A stretch of DNA of 64,000 nucleotides from Geobacillus icigianus (GTDB taxonomy: Bacteria; Bacillota; Bacilli; Bacillales; Anoxybacillaceae), in contig NZ_JPYA01000002.1 of the NCBI RefSeq assembly GCF_000750005.1, positions 1-64,000 on the forward strand, written 5' to 3'. Both the position numbers and the translations under genes were made by a program. This document shows, piece by piece, positions 57,040-64,000 of this stretch. Under the pieces are notes generated by a model, which saw only the letters and a program-made list of their open reading frames with translations, was not told the DNA's origin and searched no databases. The first letter of the stretch is position 1; each line of letters starts with the position of its first letter.

Positions 57040-57089
57040 GCCCCCCTTTTCAGCGGACAGGCCTTACCTGTCTGTTGATTAAGGGGGGC
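57040..57089. repeat. Long stem-loop after the McpC-like gene
   Basis: GCCCCCCTT (57040-57048) pairs with AAGGGGGGC (57081-57089); a second helix CAGCGGACAGG / CCTGTCTGTTG lies inside. No T-run follows. It may act as a terminator or be an old mobile-element end. Confidence 0.6.
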
Positions 57090-57321
57090 AGTAACATAGA
57101 TGGGATAGACTCTTGAGCGAGGAGAAAGGGTGAAAAAGGCATATCGGTTTTTTAGCTTTATGTCTTAGGCTGAAAAACGTTGCAACATCAAGTTCGTTTT
57201 CCGCAACGTTCATGTCACGACCGAGGGAAGTCGCTCACTTTTACCATGTTCTTACGCGCGATGATGCAAACTCGATTGGTTTGTCAGCCACATCACTGCC
57301 CCATTTTCGCTTTTTTATGGG

Positions 57322-57415
57322 GTGCTGACATTATATTTTATTGGTTCTCACAAATACGGTCATGACCACGTCGCGGAAATCATTAGTGCTGACATTATAT
57401 TTTGTTGATTCTCAC
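57322..57415 (+). repeat. Pair of 30 bp direct repeats upstream of odhA
   Basis: GTGCTGACATTATATTTT followed by ATTGGTTCTCAC at 57322-57351 recurs with two changes at 57386-57415 (GTTGATTCTCAC), 64 bp apart. The 603 bp region 57022-57624 holds no gene; besides this it has the stem-loop at 57040 and the odhA leader. Confidence 0.75.
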
Positions 57416-57494
57416 TATTTCAACAATGATAATGAGTTGAATTTTTTTAAGTTTCTGCGTCGATTTTAACGGGCAATAGTGTTAAAATAAACAG

Positions 57495-57508
57495 TGAAAA
57501 CGTTTATT
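57495..57508. promoter_or_regulatory. Weak cre-like site upstream of odhA
   Basis: TGAAAACGTTTATT matches the first ten positions of the CcpA consensus TGWAAACGTTWWCA but not the end. Catabolite repression of odhAB is known in bacilli, so this is a candidate only. Confidence 0.3.
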
Positions 57509-57624
57509 GTCGTTAATTTGCCGTTCATTCGGGAATAATGGTAGCCAAATGGGAGTGCGGCGTCTTGCTAACTGCTGTTAGCTTGACCCGAGGGATACGA
57601 AAACAAGTTGGAGGTTTTTTCACG

Positions 57625-60477
57625 ATGGCAAATCAGACCAACTATGCTCAACCGTGGAGCCAGTTTTACGGGCCAAACCTCGGTTACGTCATCGAAATGT
57701 ACGAACAGTACCTCGATGACCCGAACAGCGTCGACCCAGAACTGAAGCAGCTGTTTGAACAGTGGGGGGCGCCGCTGTTGGAAGAACCGGTTTCTTCCGA
57801 AGCGGAGGAAGCAATGAAAACGCATCAAACGTTCCGGCTGCCGGAAACACCGACCGTATTCAGCAAGCTTGTCGCCGCCGTCAAGCTGGCGGACAGCATC
57901 CGCCATTACGGTCACTTGGCAGCGGACACGAATCCGCTCGTCAAAGAGGAGAAAACGTTGCGCCGTTTACAGCTGGAGGAGTATGATTTAACGGAAGACG
58001 ATTTGAAGCGCATTCCGGTTGCGTTTCTTTGCCCGCATGCCCCGGCGCATGTCAAAAACGGCTGGGACGCCATCTTGCACTTGCGCAAAATCTATACCGA
58101 TAAAATCGCCTTTGAATTCTCGCAAGTACATAATCTAGAAGAACGAAACTGGCTCATCCAGCAAATAGAATCCGGAGCGTACTACCCGAGTTTGGCGAAC
58201 AAAGAGCGGGTCGCTTTGTTGCGCCGTCTGACGGAAGTGGAAGGATTTGAAAAGTTCATCCATCGGACGTTTGTCGGGCAAAAACGGTTTTCCATTGAAG
58301 GCTTGGACGCCATGGTGCCGCTATTGGACGAGTTGGTTCGCCAGGCGATCGAGCATGAAGTCGACGCGGTCAACATCGGCATGGCGCACCGCGGCCGGCT
58401 GAACGTGCTGGCCCATGTGCTTGGCAAGCCGTACGAAATGATTTTCGCTGAATTCCAGCATGCCGAAAGCAAAAACTTTATCCCGTCAGAAGGAGCCGTT
58501 TCCATCACTTATGGCTGGACGGGCGACGTCAAGTATCACTTGGGAGCTGCCCGCCGTTTGCGCAATCAAAACGCCCATACGATGCGGATCACGCTCGCCA
58601 ACAATCCAAGCCATCTTGAGGTCGTCAATCCCGTTGTGCTCGGCTACACGCGCGCCGCTCAGGAAGATCGGGCGAACCCAGGCGTGCCGGCGCAAAATAC
58701 GGACGCGTCATTTGCCATTTTGATTCACGGCGATGCGGCGTTTCCGGGGCAAGGCATTGTGGCTGAGACGTTCAACCTCAGCCAGCTGCGCGGCTATACG
58801 ACCGGAGGGACGATCCATATCATCGCCAACAACATGATCGGCTTTACAACGGAAAGCCATGACTCGCGCTCGACGACGTATGCGTCCGATATGGCGAAAG
58901 GGTTCGAAGTGCCGGTGGTGCACGTCAACGCCGACGATCCAGAGGCCTGTTTGGCGGCGGCGTGCTTGGCGTTTGCGTACCGCCAGCGGTTTAAGAAAGA
59001 CGTTGTCATCGATTTGATTGGCTATCGTCGCTTCGGCCATAACGAAATGGATGAGCCGATGGCGACGAATCCGACGATGTATCAACTCATCAACCAACAT
59101 CCGACCGTGCGTCAATGGTATGCCCAAAAATTGGTTGAAAAAGGGATTTTGACGGAGCAAGAAGTGGAAGAAATGGAGCACGAGGTCGCCGAACGGCTGA
59201 AAATCGCTTATGAGCGAGTGCCGAAAAACGAAGATGAGCTCGATTTCATTATGGATCCGCCGAAACCGGTCGTCGATCGGCTGCCGGAAGTGAAAACAGG
59301 TGTGGCGAAAGACGTGCTTCATCGCATCAACGAGGAGCTGCTCCAGTTCCCGGCCGACTTTCATGTGTTTACCAAGCTGGAGCGCATTCTCAAACGGCGC
59401 AGCGGCGTCTTTGCCGAAAATGGCAACATCGACTGGGCGCACGCGGAAACGTTGGCGTTTGCCACGATTTTGCAAGACGGCGTGCCGATCCGCTTGACCG
59501 GCCAAGATTCGCAGCGCGGCACGTTTGCCCAGCGCCATTTGGTGCTGCACGATGTGAAAACGGGCAAAGAGTATGTTCCGCTTCATCACATCAGCGGCGC
59601 GAAAGCTTCGTTTGTCGTGTACAACAGCCCGTTGACAGAAGCGGCCGTGCTCGGCTATGAATACGGCTATAACGTCTACGCGCCGGAGACGCTCGTGCTT
59701 TGGGAAGCGCAGTTTGGCGATTTTGCCAACATGGCGCAGGTGATGTTCGACCAGTTTATCTCATCAGGACGGGCGAAATGGGGGCAAAAGTCCGGGCTTG
59801 TCATGCTTTTGCCGCACGGCTACGAAGGGCAAGGACCGGAGCATTCAAGCGGGCGCGTCGAGCGGTTTTTGCAGCTGGCCGCGGAAAACAACTGGACGGT
59901 CGCCAACTTGTCTACTTCGGCGCAATATTTCCATATTTTGCGCCGGCAAGCGGCACTGTTGCAAAAAGAAGAGGTGCGTCCGCTCATCATCATGACGCCG
60001 AAGAGCCTGCTTCGTCACCCGCTGGCTTCATCGGATGCCGATGCGTTCGTGAACGGCTCGTTCTCTCCGGTGCTTGAGCAGCCGGGGCTAGGGACGAACG
60101 CCGGCAAAGTGGAGCGAATCGTATTCGGCACCGGCAAACTGATGATCGATTTGGCGGAGCAGTTGAACAAAATGGAAGGGCTAGATTGGCTGCACATCGT
60201 GCGCATCGAGGAGCTGTACCCGTTCCCGGAAGAAGCGTTGAAAGGCATCATCGCCCGCTATCCGAACGTGAAAGAGATCGTCTGGGTGCAAGAAGAGCCG
60301 AAAAATATGGGCGCTTGGACGTACATGGAACCGCGCTTGCGGGCTTTGGCGCCCGCTGGCGTCGATGTCGGCTACATCGGACGGCGCCGGCGCGCGAGCC
60401 CGGCGGAAGGTGATCCGGTCGTTCACCGGAAAGAGCAGGAGCGCATTATCCGCTGTGCATTAACGAAACACGAATGA
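57625..60477 (+). CDS. odhA: 2-oxoglutarate dehydrogenase E1 component
   Basis: 950 residues. Thiamine-diphosphate decarboxylase of the 2-oxoglutarate dehydrogenase complex in the TCA cycle. N-terminal [17 protein letters not shown], the ThDP/Mg site ([23 protein letters not shown]), the active-site [11 protein letters not shown], and the C-terminal [12 protein letters not shown] are visible. ATG 57625 with GGAGG 10 bases upstream gives the usual N-terminus; the longer reading frame from 57538 adds a non-conserved stretch. odhB follows after 31 bp. Confidence 0.97.
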   Translation: MANQTNYAQPWSQFYGPNLGYVIEMYEQYLDDPNSVDPELKQLFEQWGAPLLEEPVSSEAEEAMKTHQTFRLPETPTVFSKLVAAVKLADSIRHYGHLAADTNPLVKEEKTLRRLQLEEYDLTEDDLKRIPVAFLCPHAPAHVKNGWDAILHLRKIYTDKIAFEFSQVHNLEERNWLIQQIESGAYYPSLANKERVALLRRLTEVEGFEKFIHRTFVGQKRFSIEGLDAMVPLLDELVRQAIEHEVDAVNIGMAHRGRLNVLAHVLGKPYEMIFAEFQHAESKNFIPSEGAVSITYGWTGDVKYHLGAARRLRNQNAHTMRITLANNPSHLEVVNPVVLGYTRAAQEDRANPGVPAQNTDASFAILIHGDAAFPGQGIVAETFNLSQLRGYTTGGTIHIIANNMIGFTTESHDSRSTTYASDMAKGFEVPVVHVNADDPEACLAAACLAFAYRQRFKKDVVIDLIGYRRFGHNEMDEPMATNPTMYQLINQHPTVRQWYAQKLVEKGILTEQEVEEMEHEVAERLKIAYERVPKNEDELDFIMDPPKPVVDRLPEVKTGVAKDVLHRINEELLQFPADFHVFTKLERILKRRSGVFAENGNIDWAHAETLAFATILQDGVPIRLTGQDSQRGTFAQRHLVLHDVKTGKEYVPLHHISGAKASFVVYNSPLTEAAVLGYEYGYNVYAPETLVLWEAQFGDFANMAQVMFDQFISSGRAKWGQKSGLVMLLPHGYEGQGPEHSSGRVERFLQLAAENNWTVANLSTSAQYFHILRRQAALLQKEEVRPLIIMTPKSLLRHPLASSDADAFVNGSFSPVLEQPGLGTNAGKVERIVFGTGKLMIDLAEQLNKMEGLDWLHIVRIEELYPFPEEALKGIIARYPNVKEIVWVQEEPKNMGAWTYMEPRLRALAPAGVDVGYIGRRRRASPAEGDPVVHRKEQERIIRCALTKHE

Positions 60478-60508
60478 TGATTATGGAACGTTTGAGGAGG
60501 GCATCAAC

Positions 60509-61783
60509 GTGGCTGAAATCAAAGTCCCGGAACTAGCAGAGTCCATCACCGAAGGCACCATCGCTCAATGGTTGAAAAAGCCGGGCGACTACGTGGAAAA
60601 AGGCGAGTCGATTTGCGAGTTGGAAACGGATAAAGTGAACGTTGAAATCATGGCTGAAGAGTCGGGCGTTTTGCAGCAGCTGTTGGCAAATGAAGGCGAC
60701 ACGGTCGCCGTCGGCCAAGCGATCGCCGTTATTGGTGAAGGAGCAGCAGCCCCAGCGGCCGCCCCGCAAGCGGCATCGCAGCCGGCCGCTGAAACGGAGC
60801 CGGCCATGCCGGACGCCCGCGCGGACCAACAGGCGCCGCAGCCGCAGCCGGCCGCTGTCGCCCAAGCGCCAGGACAGCGCCCGATCGCTTCGCCGGCGGC
60901 GCGGAAAATGGCGCGCGAAAAAGGCATTGATTTGACGCAAGTGCCGACCGTTGATCCGCTTGGGCGCGTCCGCAAGCAAGATGTCGCTTCGTTTGCCGCT
61001 CAGTCGGCCGCCGTGCCGCAAGCGGCGCCGCAACCGGCTCCGACGGCGCCATCCGTTTCGACGCCAACTCCGGAAAGCGGCAAGCCGGTTATCCGCGAAA
61101 AAATGTCGCGCCGTCGGCAAACGATCGCCAAACGGCTGCTCGAAGTGACGCAAACGACGGCGATGTTGACGACGTTTAACGAAATTGATATGTCCGCCGT
61201 CATCGAGCTGCGCAAACGGAAAAAAGACAAATTTTTCGAAGAGCATGACGTGCGCCTCGGCTTCATGTCGTTTTTCGTCAAAGCAGCCGTGGCAGCGCTG
61301 AAAAAATATCCGTATGTCAATGCCGAAATTCAAGGCGATGAAATTTTGCTGAAAAAATATTATGATATCGGCGTTGCCGTGTCGACCGACGAAGGGCTTG
61401 TCGTTCCGGTCGTGCGTGACTGCGACCGGAAAAACTTCGCCGAAATCGAGCGCGATATCGCCGAGCTGGCGGCGAAAGCGCGTAGCAACAAGCTGTCGCT
61501 TGCCGATTTGCAAGGCGGCACGTTTACGATCACAAACGGCGGCGTGTTCGGCTCGCTTTTATCGACCCCGCTCTTAAATGGCCCGCAAGTTGGCATTTTA
61601 GGGATGCATTCCATCAAACTGCGTCCGGTCGCCATCGATGAGGAACGGATCGAAAACCGGCCGATGATGTACGTCGCCCTGTCGTACGATCATCGCATCA
61701 TTGACGGCAAGGAAGCGGTTGGGTTCTTAAAAACGGTGAAAGATTTGATCGAAAATCCGGAAGACTTGCTGCTGGAAAGCTGA
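60509..61783 (+). CDS. odhB: Dihydrolipoyl succinyltransferase (2-oxoglutarate dehydrogenase E2)
   Basis: 424 residues. N-terminal lipoyl domain with Lys42 ([10 protein letters not shown]), an Ala/Pro/Gln-rich flexible linker (about 78-125), peripheral subunit-binding domain ([15 protein letters not shown], about 130-165), second Ala/Pro linker, and the catalytic acyltransferase domain with the active-site His in [12 protein letters not shown] near the C-terminus. GTG start at 60509 with GAGGAGG. E3 (lipoamide dehydrogenase) is not encoded here and is shared with other complexes, as usual. Confidence 0.97.
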   Translation: MAEIKVPELAESITEGTIAQWLKKPGDYVEKGESICELETDKVNVEIMAEESGVLQQLLANEGDTVAVGQAIAVIGEGAAAPAAAPQAASQPAAETEPAMPDARADQQAPQPQPAAVAQAPGQRPIASPAARKMAREKGIDLTQVPTVDPLGRVRKQDVASFAAQSAAVPQAAPQPAPTAPSVSTPTPESGKPVIREKMSRRRQTIAKRLLEVTQTTAMLTTFNEIDMSAVIELRKRKKDKFFEEHDVRLGFMSFFVKAAVAALKKYPYVNAEIQGDEILLKKYYDIGVAVSTDEGLVVPVVRDCDRKNFAEIERDIAELAAKARSNKLSLADLQGGTFTITNGGVFGSLLSTPLLNGPQVGILGMHSIKLRPVAIDEERIENRPMMYVALSYDHRIIDGKEAVGFLKTVKDLIENPEDLLLES

Positions 61784-61798
61784 TTAGGAAGGAAAAGA

Positions 61799-61830
61799 GG
61801 AGCCTGCGATGTGCGGGCTCCTTCTTTTTC
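61799..61830 (+). terminator. Terminator of odhAB
   Basis: GGAGCC-T-GC-GATG-TGC-GGGCTCC with a TTCTTTTTC tail. Confidence 0.85.
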
Positions 61831-61987
61831 GCTGGCTGGGGCCGGTTGGGGAATTTTCACCTTTTCTTGTGGAAACATATTCAAAATAAGAGAAGAGATA
61901 CTTGCCATCATCCTGCGCCGCCGCTTATATTGGAAAGGTGCCAACGTGCACAAAAGCAGGTTTCTCGATGCACGAACAAACACGACG

Positions 61988-62236
61988 TTACGGGTGGCGA
62001 TGGTTAAGAAAAGAAAACAAGCCTACAAACAACAAAATCCCCCCGAGCGTCTTATATGTGCTTATATATTCCTTTAGCATTTGCAAGTATTCTTGAGAGT
62101 CGACAGAGCCGCCCATCGATCGAACCCATGATGATGCAAGCCGACTCCCCAATTCAGGGCTGTTTAACATGAGCAACAATCCAATGAGAGAAAGAATGAG
62201 TGAAACAAACTTCATCCTGCTAGGGTCTTTGAACAT
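61988..62236 (-). CDS. Small membrane protein of unknown function
   Basis: 82 residues with two hydrophobic helices (FVSLILSLIGLLLML about 9-23, and LGGILLFVGLFSFL about 64-77) separated by a soluble loop with SSWVRSMGGSVDSQEYLQML. A strong GGAGG site 13 bases upstream of ATG 62236 supports it. No recognised family. AT-richer than odhAB. Confidence 0.6.
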   Translation of the reverse strand: MFKDPSRMKFVSLILSLIGLLLMLNSPELGSRLASSWVRSMGGSVDSQEYLQMLKEYISTYKTLGGILLFVGLFSFLNHRHP

Positions 62237-62271
62237 ATTTTTGTATACCTCCTTTTTAACGGCCGTTTATG

Positions 62272-62405
62272 CTAGAAGGCTGGTGATTTACAAATGCTAC
62301 TCTCTACCAGTGTCTCAAAAATTGAAAAACCTTGCAACACCATAACTTCGTTCTTTGTGATTGATCACCAATCAGGCGAATCCCATTGTTTTTCTTGAGT
62401 CTTAG
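62272..62405 (+). repeat. CTAG-ended dispersed repeat, copy K
   Basis: CTAGAAGGCTGGTGATTTAC to TTGTTTTTCTTGAGTCTTAG, 134 bp. The right terminal repeat is degenerate; the core is CTCAAAAATTGAAAAACC. Confidence 0.7.
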
Positions 62406-62474
62406 ATGAAGAACAAAAACAGAAGCAAGTTTCATGGGAAAACTTGCTTCTGTATTCTTACTGATAACAGAACA

Positions 62475-63224
62475 TTACTCATAGTAATAAAAGCACACCC
62501 CTACAGGTTTAGCTGCATATCCATATCCTACTTTAGAATCCCATCCAATAAGGGGGTCGTACCAAACATCAAAATTATAAACTTTGTAATACGGTCTAGC
62601 AATAATGGTATAGGTTTTTCCCGCTGGAACTCGAATTTGATAGGTGTCTGTAACTTCATAAGATTTTGTCACATTAAATCCCAACGTTGCTGAAACTGTT
62701 TCAGCGCTTATATTTGTGTTCGATGACCATGTGGCAGAAACACCTTGTTTTACAGACATGGTAGCTGTTGATGGTCCTTTAAAGGTAGATTGTCTTATTA
62801 TTTCTATTCCGCATGCCTCACTAGTAGTAATGTTTTTTAGATAATAACCAGTTCCTAATTGCGGAGTCACTACAGAACGGTCATTTGAAAGGGACAATTC
62901 TTGTGTTTGAGTGTATGCGATCGAAACCCCAACTAGTTTTTTCCCGTTTGGTGCAGGAACAGAAGTTTCTAATCGTTTAAGAACTTCTGGGTCTGTTATT
63001 TCAACTACTTTATTCCCGTTTTGAGATACAACTACTTTCGATTCTTTGGTTCTATCTAAAAACCCATTTAATGTCACATTTGCCTTGTTGTTCAATGAAC
63101 ACTCTGTATTTGAAGTCTCTTCTTCAGCGGAAGCGATGATGCTACTCTCCACCAACAACAGACTAAAAGCTAACGAAAAAACAAAAAATAATTTTGTGAG
63201 ATTTCCTAAGGTATTTTTTATCAT
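62475..63224 (-). CDS. Secreted beta-rich protein of unknown function, AT-rich accessory gene
   Basis: 249 residues. A signal peptide (LFFVFSLAFSLLLVESSIIASA, in part, cleaved near residue 34) leads an exported protein. The mature part has only three Cys and long Ser/Thr-rich alternating stretches (STATMSVKQGVSATWSSN, SAETVSATLGFNVTKSYEV, DTYQIRVPAGKTYTIIARPY), a pattern common in beta-sandwich or pore-forming secreted proteins. C-terminus ends VGVCFYYYE. Base composition is far more AT-rich than the chromosome average, and it sits between a dispersed repeat and an IS982 remnant, which suggests recent transfer. Strong AGGAGGAG site. I do not recognise the family. Confidence 0.75.
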   Translation of the reverse strand: MIKNTLGNLTKLFFVFSLAFSLLLVESSIIASAEEETSNTECSLNNKANVTLNGFLDRTKESKVVVSQNGNKVVEITDPEVLKRLETSVPAPNGKKLVGVSIAYTQTQELSLSNDRSVVTPQLGTGYYLKNITTSEACGIEIIRQSTFKGPSTATMSVKQGVSATWSSNTNISAETVSATLGFNVTKSYEVTDTYQIRVPAGKTYTIIARPYYKVYNFDVWYDPLIGWDSKVGYGYAAKPVGVCFYYYE

Positions 63225-63299
63225 TATTGTTACTCCTCCTATTGTAGTTATCAAAACAATCAAAGAACGCAATCGAACGATTGTCTGTCTCTAAAAATA

Positions 63300-63807
63300 C
63301 CTATGCTGTCGTTGACAGTTTGCCTCTTCCATTGTGCCTCCAGCGGAAATGTAGCACGGCAAGCAATTTCGAGGGATTGCAGATATGGATTATTGTGTTT
63401 CTAAAAAGCAGTGGTGCTACGGTTTCAAGTTGCATCTTCAAATGACGGAGGTTAAGAGTGTTCATAGGCTATGTCGTGACGGAAGCGTCCCAAAGCGGTT
63501 GAAATGGTGATAACTCAAATCTCCCTCCTCTCTACAACTTTGGAGACAAAGGGTGCATCAGCTGCTCGTTTTGCGAAAAGCTGTACGACAAGCCATGTCT
63601 TTGACACAAGCAAAAGCATGGCGCATCCAAGGCATGGAAAGAATCGATTCGAAAAAACGCAAAGGTGTTGAAATGGTGTTTTCGATTCTTCTAGAACAAC
63701 ACGAGATCATCGACATTCAGGCGAATTCTGTGACTGGATTTGAGGTGGTTCTTGATGGCATCTTGCTGGCGTATTCCCTAGCCATACAAGGAATGGTTGA
63801 GCGCTGA
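63300..63807 (+). pseudogene. Decayed IS982-family transposase (C-terminal part)
   Basis: Fragments in several frames read in the order of an IS982-type transposase: VVDSLPLPLC, then GIADMDYCVSKKQWCYGFKLHL (in part), IGYVVTEASQS, NFGDKGCISCSFCEKLYD, and SKKRKGVEMVFSILLEQHEI / SVTGFEVVLDGILLAYSL / IQGMVER at the end. At least three frameshifts and one stop codon interrupt it, and the N-terminal part is missing. Confidence 0.82.
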
Positions 63808-63942
63808 CATTCAACTAGTGACAAGGATTATTATAATTAACTGCAGATGAGCAAAAGCAAATTTACTAACACAAATTGACAATCAAACAAAAACGGAAAG
63901 AAGCTAGATCAACCTAGCTGGCGATCGAGATGCTTTCTTCGC

Positions 63943-64000
63943 TCAAGGGGAAGCAGGCCCAGCGGGGGTGCGTGGCGAATACCTCTCTTCATTTACATCA
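63943..64000 (-). CDS. Possible C-terminal end of a gene entering from the right edge
   Basis: A minus-strand open frame of 18 codons (ending RTPAGPASP, stop at 63943-63945) runs into the window edge. A stem-loop AGCTAG-ATCAAC-CTAGCT at about 63903-63920 follows it. Too little is visible to confirm it or name it; the layout would also fit an IS200/IS605-type tnpB end. Confidence 0.25.
   Translation of the reverse strand, partial: DVNEERYSPRTPAGPASP

Noticed and set aside
57150..57240. Possible further copy of the CTAG-ended element (TTAGGCTGAAAAACGTTGC)
   Set aside because: Only the first 25 bases resemble a terminus and the core block is missing.
63840..64000. IS200/IS605-type right end or guide RNA at the window edge
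   Set aside because: A stem-loop and a short open frame are compatible with it, but no TnpB motif is visible within the window.

Overview
The window is chromosomal DNA of a moderately thermophilic, endospore-forming Bacillales bacterium, most likely Geobacillus or a close relative. Three things point there. The coding DNA is GC-rich with strong AGGAGG-type ribosome binding sites and many GTG/TTG starts. Spore genes are present (gerA-type operon, sporulation-type kinase, SleB-like hydrolase). The gene order follows the kinE-ogt-mtn-clpE-ykvI-queCDEF-ykvS-ykvT-glcT-ptsGHI-mcpC stretch of the Bacillus subtilis chromosome.

Layout. 1-900: AT-rich end of an unknown gene and a dead IS1634-type transposase. 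1-5.7 kb: B12-binding radical SAM protein, KinE-like kinase, ogt. 5.7-17.5 kb: a complete methionine salvage island. The minus operon mtnK-mtnA-ABC transporter (binding protein, ATPase, permease) and the plus operon mtnW-X-B-D each sit behind a SAM-I riboswitch; mtnU and mtnE diverge between them. The transporter, embedded in the SAM-controlled mtnKA unit, is inferred to import methylthioribose. 17.9-27.4 kb: ZIP transporter, MarR regulator, PduL phosphotransacylase, S9 peptidase, a lysine permease behind a lysine riboswitch, and an M3 oligopeptidase. 27.5-34.6 kb: lipoprotein, clpE with two CtsR boxes, His-rich FixH/YtkA-like lipoprotein, ykvI, chemoreceptor. 35-38.8 kb: germinant receptor operon in A-C-B order. 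38.9-41.4 kb: preQ1-I riboswitch and queCDEF. 41.4-48.7 kb: oxidoreductases, ykvS, ykvT-like hydrolase, putative coat protein, YueH-like protein, second orphan kinase, CPA2 antiporter. 49.5-54.9 kb: glcT-ptsG-ptsH-ptsI with a GlcT antiterminator/terminator leader. 55-61.8 kb: McpC-like receptor and odhAB. 62-64 kb: AT-rich accessory tail with a secreted protein of unknown function and a decayed IS982 transposase.

The least explained layer lies between the genes. A family of about 130-140 bp elements, ended by inverted CTAGAAGGCTGGTGA-like repeats, occurs in at least a dozen full or partial copies, several fused end-to-end through a shared CTAG/TTAG. A second, unrelated 117 bp element occurs twice and in both places supplies a terminator-like hairpin to the gene before it. 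I saw no rRNA, tRNA or CRISPR array. Family assignments come from reading motifs by eye; no database search was run.
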